Positions 41,433 to 49,875 of a stretch of 64,000 nt of DNA are shown here, one piece after another. The stretch is taken from contig NZ_CP014692.1 in NCBI RefSeq assembly GCF_002005445.1, positions 1,612,001 to 1,676,000 of the forward strand. Direction: 5' to 3'. This stretch comes from Acetobacter aceti (GTDB lineage: Bacteria > Pseudomonadota > Alphaproteobacteria > Acetobacterales > Acetobacteraceae). Position numbers and translations under genes: made by a program. The notes beneath the pieces were generated by a model, which was given only the letters and a program-made list of their open reading frames with translations, did not search any database and had not been told where the DNA came from. Within the stretch, counting starts at the first letter, position 1; every line of letters starts with the position of its first letter.

Positions 41433-42569
41433 TCAGCCTTCCTGCGCCTGCCGGGTGACCACAGCAGTTTCACGACTGGCCCTGATTTCCGGACCGAACA
41501 AAAGAGCCGCGCAGATGAAGGCGGGAACAGCTGACTCGAGCACAATCAGCGGGATCAGAGCCATGTTCCGTCCTGCCAGATTCTGCAGCATCAGATTGAG
41601 GGCCAGCAGTCCGACAACACTCATGATGGCTCCCAGGGGACGGGTGATGTTTCCGTGACGGGAAAAGGCGCCCCGCAGGATGGCGACAAGAGCGATCATG
41701 GCGAAGGAAAAGGCGGTGAACGGGGTGGTGATGCGCCGCCATCCTTCCACGGCCAGTTTGCCCCGGTCGCGTATATTGATCTGCGTCAGATCGGGATGCA
41801 GAAGTTCGGCAAGGGACATCTCGGAGGCGTCTCTCGACCGGTTTTCCTGATTCTTGCTGGAGGTCAGATCGATGGTGTTGCGATCAAACAGCAGCATCGT
41901 CAGTCGCCCGGTGCGGTGGTCGATTTCCTGGCGGGAGCCATCATACAGCACCACACGCGGCTGATCGTTGAACACCAGCATCGTGCCTCTTTCCGCAAAG
42001 ATCGTCGCACGGCTGTTCGCCACCCGGTCATCCTCGATCATGATGCCTTTCAGGGAGCCGTCATGTCCGCGTTCGCGCACATAGACCGTCAGCGCGTCCG
42101 AGACCTTGGTGAAAACGCCGTCCTGCAACATGAAGGCGGCCATCTTGTTGCGGATCTGGAATTCGTACTGCTTGAACTCGTGATAGGACGCCGGAACGAT
42201 CCACAGATTGAGAACGAACGTCACGACCATGGCGACGGTCGCGCAGATCAGGCCGGGTCTGGCGAGCGCAAAAGGAGATTGCCCCGCAGCCTGCATCACG
42301 GTCAGTTCCCGGTCACCGGACAGGCGGTGATAGACAAACAGCGTGACGACAAAGGTCGTGATCGGCAGCACCACGGCGACGAAGGACGGCACCATCAGGC
42401 TCGTCAGTTCGAGAAAGACCCGAAGCGACAGGCCGCGCCCCACCACGAGCGAGACGAAGCGCAGCGACTGGGTCAGCCAGATCAATGCTGACAGGCCGCC
42501 AGTCGTGGCGACGAGCGCCAGAAAGAGCTGGCGCATCGTATAGCGGTCAAGAGTGGTGAATTTCAGCAC
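41433..42569 (-). CDS. lptF: LPS export ABC permease LptF
   Basis: The second permease of LptB2FG. 378 residues starting MLKFTTLDRYTMRQLFLALV at a GTG. It has three N-terminal spans (about 14-120), a periplasmic domain containing VYVRERGHDGSLKGIMIEDD and three C-terminal spans (about 280-365, e.g. AFSFAMIALVAILRGAF, PLGAIMSVVGLLALNLML, MALIPLIVLESAVPAFICAA). It is the first gene of the lptF-lptG-lptD-surA-rsmA operon. The roughly 230 bases upstream to the next operon have no convincing gene and should hold its promoter. Confidence 0.92.
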   Translation of the reverse strand: MLKFTTLDRYTMRQLFLALVATTGGLSALIWLTQSLRFVSLVVGRGLSLRVFLELTSLMVPSFVAVVLPITTFVVTLFVYHRLSGDRELTVMQAAGQSPFALARPGLICATVAMVVTFVLNLWIVPASYHEFKQYEFQIRNKMAAFMLQDGVFTKVSDALTVYVRERGHDGSLKGIMIEDDRVANSRATIFAERGTMLVFNDQPRVVLYDGSRQEIDHRTGRLTMLLFDRNTIDLTSSKNQENRSRDASEMSLAELLHPDLTQINIRDRGKLAVEGWRRITTPFTAFSFAMIALVAILRGAFSRHGNITRPLGAIMSVVGLLALNLMLQNLAGRNMALIPLIVLESAVPAFICAALLFGPEIRASRETAVVTRQAQEG

Positions 42570-42800
42570 TGGGCAGACGGTTCCTCATGCTCCCGACGCC
42601 GGACAGGCGGGGAGACGAAAAAAACGCCTGCCAGATGGTTGCCCACGGCTGGGAACGACGCACAGGTCTGGAGCGCAGGGCTGTCCGGAAAAGAAGCACG
42701 GTTGACCATGGGGTCTGTTTACTCCTTCGACGACGGATACGGAAAGGTCTGCAGGAATGAGCCTATAGGATCAATTGTAACGGATTGTCATCTCTTGTGA

Positions 42801-44432
42801 TCAATCTCCACTTCCAGACGCTGGAGCTCCGCCAAGCGAGCCCGTGGAAAAAGCCAGACTCGTCGCGGCGATCAGGGCGGCGAAGTAGGCATCTGATTGA
42901 CTGATTGTGGCATCCAGCAGGCCGTTCTGGGCGATCGTCGCCTGCGTGATGGAACCGACGCCGCTCCGATAGGCCGTAAAAGCGGCGTTGAAGCTTGTCT
43001 GGGCAGCGGTTTTCAGCCGGGTCGAGGCGGTGTAGGCGCTCAGGCTGGTGTGCACGGCGTTTTCGGCAACCACAACCTGACGCACCGCCTCGTTGACGGT
43101 CTGCTGCAACGTGGCGTTGGCGCTGTCCGACTGGTTCTCGGCCTGCTTGAGAAAAGCCGCCCGCATCCCGCCGTCGAAAACCGGCACCGAGATGCCCCCC
43201 AGAATCAGACTGCTGAAACGGTTGCTGGACAGGTTCAGGGTGGGATTCGAATCATTGCCGATACCCGGCACAGACGAGAGAGCGAGGCGACCGGTCGTGT
43301 AGGCGACGTTGCCGGAGACAAAGACCTTTGGAAGAAACTCGCTTTTCGCCGCGGAAACCCGACTGTCGGCAGCCCGCGCCGCAGCATAGGCCGCAAGGAC
43401 ATCCGGACGTCGCGAGACGGCGGTCCTGACCATCTCATCCGTCAGCCGCCCGTCATCCGGCGAAAGAGGGCGACCGGACACATCCAGCGTTGCAACGTCC
43501 GACTGGCTCGACACGCCCATGGCTGTCATCAGGGCCAGACGGGTATTCTGGTCCTCTCCTTCAGCCTGCACGACCCGTAGTTCATCCTGCGACGTGATCT
43601 GCCGGGCCTGCGTGACATCAACGATCGTGCCCTGTTCCTGTTTCAGGCGCGCTTCCGCGGCAGCCTGCACATGACGGGCGTTGGCGAGCGCTTCCTTCAG
43701 AAGACGCAGACGGGTTTCGGCGGCTGCATGCATGTAAAAGGCCGTCGTCACTCCATAGATGATCTTCTGGTGAGCGGCCGTGAACAGAATGTTGGAGGCA
43801 ACCTGCATCTGCTTGACCGCTTCGATGCTGGCTTCCCGTTTTCCGAAGTCAAAGAGCAGCCACTGCATGCCGAGAGTCTGCACTTCACCCGATCCTGACC
43901 CGCCACCGCCATTGTTACGTGTATAGTGGTCGAGATTGCCAAGACCGTCATTGATGAGGGCGCTGATTGGGCCACCAGCACTGATGGATGCGTTCGAATC
44001 CGAAGAATGGCTGTGGGTGTAGCCGCCGACCACCGTGGCTGTCAGTTGCGGAAGGTAGATGCTTTTGGCGATCCCGACGGCAAGGGCCGCATCCCGCGCG
44101 GTGTTCCAGGCGCGCCGTGTTTCGGGATTGCGGGATTGCGCGACGTCAATCAGTTCCGCCAGCGAGTAGGGATGATCCTGCCGTGCGATCAGTTCGGGAG
44201 ACTGCGCGTGCTGGAGGACATCCTTGTTGGATGGAAGGGTGAATCCCTCAGGAAGAACCAGCCCGTGGCGCGGGTGGATTTCTCCCTGATCAGAGGGGAT
44301 GATGGCTCCCGATGCGGACGTTGTGGGAGCCCATGGCCTGTCCGGGTTTTGGGGGGCGGTCGCAAGCTCGGAGGTCGCGCATCCGGTCAGAAAAACGGTG
44401 CAGGACAGGGCGAGCGCAGTGCGACGATTCAT
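42801..44432 (-). CDS. Outer-membrane efflux lipoprotein, TolC/NodT family (MdtP-like)
   Basis: The outer-membrane channel of a tripartite efflux system. 543 residues with a lipoprotein signal (MNRRTALALSCTVFLTGCAT, lipobox LTGC) and two OEP repeats: about 90-300 (LAELIDVAQSRNPETRRAWN, SIYLPQLTATVVGGYTHS) and about 320-520 (AVSRRPDVLAAYAAARAADS, FNAAFTAYRSGVGSITQATI), the normal TolC plan. Its start overlaps the FUSC gene stop by four bases (ATGA). The operon order matches E. coli ytcA-mdtN-mdtO-mdtP. Substrate unknown; aromatic or toxic compounds are likely by analogy. Confidence 0.88.
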   Translation of the reverse strand: MNRRTALALSCTVFLTGCATSELATAPQNPDRPWAPTTSASGAIIPSDQGEIHPRHGLVLPEGFTLPSNKDVLQHAQSPELIARQDHPYSLAELIDVAQSRNPETRRAWNTARDAALAVGIAKSIYLPQLTATVVGGYTHSHSSDSNASISAGGPISALINDGLGNLDHYTRNNGGGGSGSGEVQTLGMQWLLFDFGKREASIEAVKQMQVASNILFTAAHQKIIYGVTTAFYMHAAAETRLRLLKEALANARHVQAAAEARLKQEQGTIVDVTQARQITSQDELRVVQAEGEDQNTRLALMTAMGVSSQSDVATLDVSGRPLSPDDGRLTDEMVRTAVSRRPDVLAAYAAARAADSRVSAAKSEFLPKVFVSGNVAYTTGRLALSSVPGIGNDSNPTLNLSSNRFSSLILGGISVPVFDGGMRAAFLKQAENQSDSANATLQQTVNEAVRQVVVAENAVHTSLSAYTASTRLKTAAQTSFNAAFTAYRSGVGSITQATIAQNGLLDATISQSDAYFAALIAATSLAFSTGSLGGAPASGSGD

Positions 44433-46246
44433 GAAAGGACGCTTTCCAGATGAGCAAGGCGGGTTTCCGCATGCGGTCGGGCAGCGGGATCAAGCAGAGT
44501 GGTGCTGACGATTTCGGCCTCATGAAACAGACCGTCCAACTGTTCGAGATGGTCCATGTCGGCGCGCATGTGGTCCGGTTCCACAAAGGCGTATTCACTC
44601 TGCCGCTCGGCAAGTGAGATGGCTTCCTGAACGCTGACTGCGCAGGCGAGCCGGTCTGAAGACGTCACCGCGTCCCGCTGTTTCCCCAGCCGCTGCACGA
44701 TGGTCTTCAGGCGGGCGTCGATACCGTTAAAGGCGCTGCTGGGCCAGAAACTGGTGAACATCGCGTAGGTCACGAAATTGCCCAGCATGATGCCAAGGAT
44801 ACGATCACGCGCCGTGGCCATGTCGCTTGTCGGTCCATAGCCCTTCAGGTCGGTGAGATAAAAGGCGATACCGATCTGAAACCCGGCATAGGCGATGCGT
44901 TCGTCACCCGTCTTGACCCATGCCGCCAGCAGGGAGACCACGAAAACCAGACACAGGAACGATGTGATGTCATTGAAGTGAGGAATCACGAAAACAATGG
45001 CGCCGATCCCGATTGCGCCGCCGATCAGCGCGCCGACAATGCGGAGCGTGAGCTTGGAGATCATCTCGCCCATTGTCGGCTGGGCGACGATGAAACAGGT
45101 GATGATGCAGGTATGGATACCCGGCCAGTCCAGAATGCTGAAAATGAAATAGCTGAGCATGACCGCCGCCGTCCCCTTGACGGCGAAGCGGGTGTGATCC
45201 GGATTGGTGAAAGCATCCGCTGAAAAAAAACCGCTTTTTGGTGCTTTCTTGTCAGTCTTCTCGCTGGTTTTCTCGGGCGGCGGAACGGTGAGTATTTCTA
45301 GAATATCCGCCATTGCACGGTATTCAGGCTGTCGATCATTCAGCAGGGGATTGGCGGCGCTTTCCGGGCAGACGCCTTTTTCGAACCGGGTGGCGGAAGC
45401 GTTCAGCGCATCGATCAGGAGAACGGGTGGCTCATGGCGCGCGTCTTTTTCCGACTGCCACTTCACCAGTGCCAGAGAAAGAAGCCCTTCGCTGGCGTTG
45501 GCCGCCTGCTCCAGACGGGCCAACTCGTTCGATGACCACATTTTTTCCAGCCGCGCCATTTTGAGGGACTTGACCAGCCCGGCGGCTCCTTCACGCAGAA
45601 GATCGGTGGCGCGCTCATGCGTGACTTTATCGGCGCTCGAAAGCAGGGTCGCGCTCATGCGCAGACGGGCGGCAATCCCCTGCATGACTATTGTGCGCGG
45701 CGATGGGCAGATCAGCAGGCCGATCACCAGCATCACAACGCCGGGTACGGCGAGGAAAAGGTCGACGTAAAGAACGGCCCGGGTAATGATCTCGCCGACC
45801 GGCACCTGATCGATGGCGATGAGACCGTATACAACAATCAGGCCGAGCATATAGGCGACCGGCTTCAGCTTGCTGGCCGAGCCGAGGAAGAAGAAGCAGA
45901 ACGACAGCCCGGCGATGGCGGCTGTCAGAGCCATCGGGTTATCCAGTGTGAGCCGTATCCAGAGATAAACAAAAGCCAGCAGCAGAACGATAAGGATATT
46001 GATCGCAATGCCCGCCAGCGCGTTGGTCACACGGTCCTTCTGCCACAGCGCCATGGTGACGAGGGCAGGGACGGCGAGGTCCGGAACCTGCCAGATCTCG
46101 CCGACAAGCACAGTCACCGTGCATCCGGCCGCCATACCCAGCGCGTGGCCCTGACGCCCCGGCGAAGGGTTGCACACCATTCGCCACAGACGTGGGAGAT
46201 CGGGTTTTCTCAGGGAAAACTCCGGTTTAGTGGCAGGACGCGCCAT
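44429..46246 (-). CDS. FUSC-family inner-membrane efflux protein (MdtO-like)
   Basis: The inner-membrane component of the efflux system. From ATG 46246 it is 605 residues. The first membrane bundle (about 25-170) has HALGMAAGCTVTVLVGEIW, ALTAAIAGLSFCFFFLGSA and VYGLIAIDQVPVGEI. A soluble helical region (about 180-330) follows, then a second bundle (about 350-500) with MLSYFIFSILDWPGIHTCI, GALIGGAIGIGAIVFVI and FLCLVFVVSLLAAWV. This is the duplicated FUSC layout (aromatic acid exporter AaeB, MdtO). The longer open frame to 46447 lies inside the membrane-fusion gene; ATG 46246 gives the usual short overlap of 20 bases. Confidence 0.88.
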   Translation of the reverse strand: MARPATKPEFSLRKPDLPRLWRMVCNPSPGRQGHALGMAAGCTVTVLVGEIWQVPDLAVPALVTMALWQKDRVTNALAGIAINILIVLLLAFVYLWIRLTLDNPMALTAAIAGLSFCFFFLGSASKLKPVAYMLGLIVVYGLIAIDQVPVGEIITRAVLYVDLFLAVPGVVMLVIGLLICPSPRTIVMQGIAARLRMSATLLSSADKVTHERATDLLREGAAGLVKSLKMARLEKMWSSNELARLEQAANASEGLLSLALVKWQSEKDARHEPPVLLIDALNASATRFEKGVCPESAANPLLNDRQPEYRAMADILEILTVPPPEKTSEKTDKKAPKSGFFSADAFTNPDHTRFAVKGTAAVMLSYFIFSILDWPGIHTCIITCFIVAQPTMGEMISKLTLRIVGALIGGAIGIGAIVFVIPHFNDITSFLCLVFVVSLLAAWVKTGDERIAYAGFQIGIAFYLTDLKGYGPTSDMATARDRILGIMLGNFVTYAMFTSFWPSSAFNGIDARLKTIVQRLGKQRDAVTSSDRLACAVSVQEAISLAERQSEYAFVEPDHMRADMDHLEQLDGLFHEAEIVSTTLLDPAARPHAETRLAHLESVLS

Positions 46247-47288
46247 GCCGTATCTCAAAAGTCGCCGTCGCGCCCATCCTGAGCAAAGTCGGGTCGGCAT
46301 GGTCCAGCCTGACGCGGACGGGGAATCTCTGTGCGACGTGGACCCAGTCCATCTGGCGCGGCACGAGCGGCAGCCCGCGTGCCAGTCCGGCCGAATCCAG
46401 CGACATGACGCCGAAGCCGATACTGTCGACCACGCCGTGAATGGCATGCGTGCGGTCGATCATGGAATACACCGTGGCGCAGTCACCGGGATGGACGGTG
46501 GCCAGATCGGTCTCACGCAGGTTGCCGACAGCATGCCATTCGTCGTCCGCGATCAGGGTGAACAGAGCCTGCGCCGGGGCAAGGACCTCGCCCGTCTTGA
46601 CATGCAGACTGGTGACATATCCGTCCGCAGGCGCCCGCACCTCTGTCTGCGCCAGTTCATAGCGCACACGGGCAAGGGCGGCGTTGCTGGCGTCACGGGC
46701 GGCAATGGAACTTTTCAGGTCACCAATGGCCGTCGTGGCCGCGACAGACTGCTGTGTCGCCTGCGTCAGTGAAATCTCCGCATTATGCGCCATGACCTGC
46801 GCCTGGTCATATTCCTGCATGGGAATGTAGGAATTCTGTGCAAGAGGAGCGAGGCGTCGGACCGTGCGGGCGGTCAGGTCGCGGTTGGTGGTCGCGCGAT
46901 GGACCTGATCCTGCGCGGAACTCGCTTCGATCGTCTTGATGGTTACCAGACGTTGCTGATGTTCGACTTCGGCCTGCGTCAGAGCCGCGCTGGCTTCCGC
47001 CTGCTTTAGTGTCAGTTGGTAAGGTTCGGAGTCGATCCGGTAGAGCAGATCACCTTTATGAACGTGCTGGTTTTCCTGCACATGCAGTTCGACCAGACGG
47101 CCACCGACGACAGACGCCACATGCACAAACTCGGCATCGATGGAGGCGCTGTCCGTGGATGGATACGCTGTGTCCTGATGCGAGATGTGAATCCCGAACA
47201 GGATGGCGGCCGTCACACAGACAGCAGCGATCACGATGCCCGGTCTGTTCGTATTTTTTTGTTTTTCAGGCGTAGCGGCAGTCTGCAT
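46227..47288 (-). CDS. HlyD/EmrA-type membrane fusion protein (MdtN-like)
   Basis: The periplasmic adaptor between the FUSC pump and the outer-membrane channel. 353 residues: short cytoplasmic tail, one N-terminal span (GIVIAAVCVTAAILFGIHI, about 18-36), barrel-sandwich half (FVHVASVVGGRLVELHVQEN, about 49-68), a coiled-coil hairpin (about 85-190), the second lipoyl half (VRAPADGYVTSLHVKTGEVL, about 215-234) and a beta-barrel (LREGD-like LRETDLATVHPGDC). It starts 3 bases after the YtcA-like gene. Confidence 0.9.
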   Translation of the reverse strand: MQTAATPEKQKNTNRPGIVIAAVCVTAAILFGIHISHQDTAYPSTDSASIDAEFVHVASVVGGRLVELHVQENQHVHKGDLLYRIDSEPYQLTLKQAEASAALTQAEVEHQQRLVTIKTIEASSAQDQVHRATTNRDLTARTVRRLAPLAQNSYIPMQEYDQAQVMAHNAEISLTQATQQSVAATTAIGDLKSSIAARDASNAALARVRYELAQTEVRAPADGYVTSLHVKTGEVLAPAQALFTLIADDEWHAVGNLRETDLATVHPGDCATVYSMIDRTHAIHGVVDSIGFGVMSLDSAGLARGLPLVPRQMDWVHVAQRFPVRVRLDHADPTLLRMGATATFEIRHGASCH

Positions 47289-47291
47289 GGG

Positions 47292-47648
47292 TCAGGGTCC
47301 GAATGCCAGCGCCCACACAAGCAGGGCTATGAGCACGCCAAGAGAGACGTATGTAAAGAGGCGGAATCTCAGGATGGCGTCAATCCCGAGCGCAAGGAAA
47401 GCCACGCGAAAACAGACGGCGGCCAGAATGCCGATGATGGCGCACATCATCCATGCCGGGAAATAGGCTCCCACCAGAGGAAAGGAGGGCGCGCCACGGA
47501 GGGAGCATCCCGTGAGCATGAGGAGGCTGGCGGTTGTTGTCAGCGGCTTCACGCGGAAAGGCCAGAAAGAAGACGTCACGATGATATTCTTTCCCGCATG
47601 AAGGGCCGCAGCACCACTCACAAGTCCTTTTCCTGAAGATATTTGCAT
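47292..47648 (-). CDS. YtcA/DUF1656-type small membrane lipoprotein
   Basis: A 118-residue small membrane protein. It has a lipoprotein-type signal (LTTTASLLMLTGCSLRG, lipobox LTGC), then GAYFPAWMMCAIIGILAAVC (span 1) and TYVSLGVLIALLVWALAF (span 2) around a conserved RVAFLALGIDAILRFR. It matches YtcA-like proteins that head mdtNOP-type operons. About 35 residues precede the hydrophobic signal, and a longer open frame reaches 47750, so the true start may be elsewhere. First gene of the four-gene efflux operon, divergent from rpsA. Confidence 0.72.
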   Translation of the reverse strand: MQISSGKGLVSGAAALHAGKNIIVTSSFWPFRVKPLTTTASLLMLTGCSLRGAPSFPLVGAYFPAWMMCAIIGILAAVCFRVAFLALGIDAILRFRLFTYVSLGVLIALLVWALAFGP

Positions 47649-47968
47649 GAAATGTCTTTTGAAGAACGGCAGATGAATAAACAAGTTCACTGGATGGAAA
47701 AAGCCTCGATCAGGCACATGATCGTAACGCAGGCTGCACGCTCCTGTCATAGTCCTGATTGCGGTCTGTTCTCGCAGAAACCGTTATTTTCTTGACAAGA
47801 GAAGAGGCGGGGTGTCTTTCATCCGCAGTCGCACGCGGTGGTCGCGGGCGACAGGTAAGGAAAGCAGGCCGGCGGGTGCTTCAGGCACTGCGGGCAAGTC
47901 GTTCAGCATCCTGTATGCAGGGCGCAGACATGTCGGGGTCTCGGCCCTGACAGGGAAACAGTTTCTAC

Positions 47969-49681
47969 ATGGCTTCAGCCACACAGACAGCCACCGATCA
48001 TTTTCGCGGTGAAGATTTTGCAACGCTGCTCGATGAAACACTCGGGCAGGATAGCGGCTTTGAAGGATCGGTGGTCAAGGGCTGCGTTGTCCGCCTGACC
48101 GATGATTTCGCGATTGTTGACGTTGGCCTGAAGAGCGAGGGCCGCGTTGCCCTGCGCGAGTTCGGCCCTCCGGGCGCTGCCTCGGAAGTCAAACCGGGCG
48201 ATGTCATCGAGCTTTACATCGAGCGTTACGAAGACCGTGATGGTTCCATCGTTCTGTCGCGTGAGAAAGCTCGCCGCGAAGAAGCATGGACCAACCTGGA
48301 GAAGGCTTTCGAGGCCAACCAGCGCGTCAACGGCACGATCTATGGTCGCGTCAAGGGCGGCTTCACGGTTGATCTCGGCGGCGCCATGGCGTTCCTGCCG
48401 GGCAGTCAGGTCGATATCCGTCCGGTTCGCGATGTAACCCCTCTGATGGGCGTTCCGCAGCCGTTCCAGATCCTGAAGATGGACCGCGCTCGCGGCAACA
48501 TCGTCGTTTCGCGTCGTGCGGTTCTTGAAGAGACCCGCGCAGAGCAGCGCAGCGAGCTGATCCAGGGCCTGAAGGAAGGCATGATCCTCGACGGTGTGGT
48601 CAAGAACATCACCGACTACGGTGCGTTCGTGGACCTCGGCGGCGTCGATGGCCTCCTGCATGTCACCGACATCGCCTGGAAGCGCATCAACCATCCGTCC
48701 GAAGCTCTGCAGATCGGTCAGCCGGTTCGCGTGCAGGTCATCCGCTTTAACCCGGATACGCAGCGCATTTCTCTCGGCATGAAGCAGCTTGAGGCTGACC
48801 CATGGGAGAACGTGGCGCTCAAGTATCCGCCGGGCGCACGCTTCACGGGTCGCGTCACGAACATCACCGATTACGGTGCGTTCGTCGAGCTGGAGCCGGG
48901 CGTCGAAGGTCTGGTGCACGTTTCCGAAATGTCCTGGACGAAGAAGAACGTCCATCCGGGCAAGATCGTCGCTACTTCGCAGGAAGTCGACGTCATGGTT
49001 CTGGATGTGGACAGCACGAAGCGTCGTATCTCCCTCGGCCTGAAGCAGGTTCAGCGCAATCCCTGGGAGCAGTTCGCGGAAGAGCACAAGGTTGGCTCGA
49101 TCGTGGAAGGCGAGATCCGCAACATCACCGAGTTCGGCCTGTTCATCGGCCTGTCCGCGGACATCGACGGCATGGTTCACATGTCCGACCTGTCATGGGA
49201 CGAAGCTGGCGAAGAAGCCATGAAGAACTACGAAAAGGGTCAGGTCGTTCAGGCCAAGGTCCTCGACGTGGATGTCGAGAAAGAGCGTATCTCCCTCGGT
49301 ATCAAGCAGCTTCAGGAAGATCCTGCCGCTGACGTCCTGACGGGCGTGCAGAAGGGCGCGATCGTGACCTGCGTGGTGACGGCGGTTCAGACCAACGGCA
49401 TCGAAGTCAAGGTCGACGACGTTCTGTCCGGCTTCATCCGTCGCACGGAACTGGCTCGTGACAAGGCTGAGCAGCGTCCGGAGCGTTTCGCCGTCGGTGA
49501 GCGCGTCGATGCGAAGGTTGTCTCGGTTGACCGTGCAGCCCGCAAGCTTGCCCTGACCATCCGTGGTCGTGAGCAGGACGAAGACAAGCAGGCCATCAAC
49601 GAGTATGGCTCTTCTGACAGCGGTGCGTCGCTGGGTGACATCCTCAGCGCAGCCATCCGTCGTCGGAGTGCTGACGCCTGA
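47969..49681 (+). CDS. rpsA: 30S ribosomal protein S1
   Basis: Binds mRNA leaders and unfolds them on the 30S subunit, which is essential for most initiation. 570 residues with six S1 repeats: GSVVKGCVVRLTDDFAIVDV (about 30), GTIYGRVKGGFTVDL (about 113), VVKNITDYGAFVDLGG (about 210), GRVTNITDYGAFVEL (about 295), GEIRNITEFGLFIGLSA (about 382) and a final, more divergent repeat (ITC-like IVTCVVTAVQTNGIEVKV, about 465). GC-rich, biased codon use fits a highly expressed gene. TTGACA at 47792-47797 may be part of its promoter. Unlike in many bacteria, cmk is not directly upstream. Confidence 0.97.
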   Translation: MASATQTATDHFRGEDFATLLDETLGQDSGFEGSVVKGCVVRLTDDFAIVDVGLKSEGRVALREFGPPGAASEVKPGDVIELYIERYEDRDGSIVLSREKARREEAWTNLEKAFEANQRVNGTIYGRVKGGFTVDLGGAMAFLPGSQVDIRPVRDVTPLMGVPQPFQILKMDRARGNIVVSRRAVLEETRAEQRSELIQGLKEGMILDGVVKNITDYGAFVDLGGVDGLLHVTDIAWKRINHPSEALQIGQPVRVQVIRFNPDTQRISLGMKQLEADPWENVALKYPPGARFTGRVTNITDYGAFVELEPGVEGLVHVSEMSWTKKNVHPGKIVATSQEVDVMVLDVDSTKRRISLGLKQVQRNPWEQFAEEHKVGSIVEGEIRNITEFGLFIGLSADIDGMVHMSDLSWDEAGEEAMKNYEKGQVVQAKVLDVDVEKERISLGIKQLQEDPAADVLTGVQKGAIVTCVVTAVQTNGIEVKVDDVLSGFIRRTELARDKAEQRPERFAVGERVDAKVVSVDRAARKLALTIRGREQDEDKQAINEYGSSDSGASLGDILSAAIRRRSADA

Positions 49682-49707
49682 TTAAGGCTATCTTAGTCTG
49701 ACTATGG

Positions 49708-49741
49708 AAAATGGCATCTCGATTGAGATGCCATTTTTTTT
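49708..49741 (+). terminator. Rho-independent terminator of rpsA
   Basis: AAAATGGCATCTC-GATT-GAGATGCCATTTT, a perfect 13-bp stem with a tetraloop running into a run of Ts, 27 bases after the rpsA stop. Confidence 0.93.
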
Positions 49742-49875
49742 GTACACGATCGGTAAGTGATTGAAGCGCAGGTCTTTTGCCGGGCAGGTGTTTGCGGTAA
49801 AGTCTCAAAAAGAATTGATGTTCGATCTGTGTAGTTATTCAGGGAAGGCGAAGACGGAAACGTCGGCGTAGGTCA

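Noticed and set aside
42564..42708. 48-codon minus-strand frame overlapping the lptF start
   Set aside because: No ribosome site or recognisable sequence; probably leader sequence.
47975..49180. 401-codon minus-strand open frame inside rpsA
   Set aside because: Mirror of a highly biased coding sequence; no start signal and no domain character.
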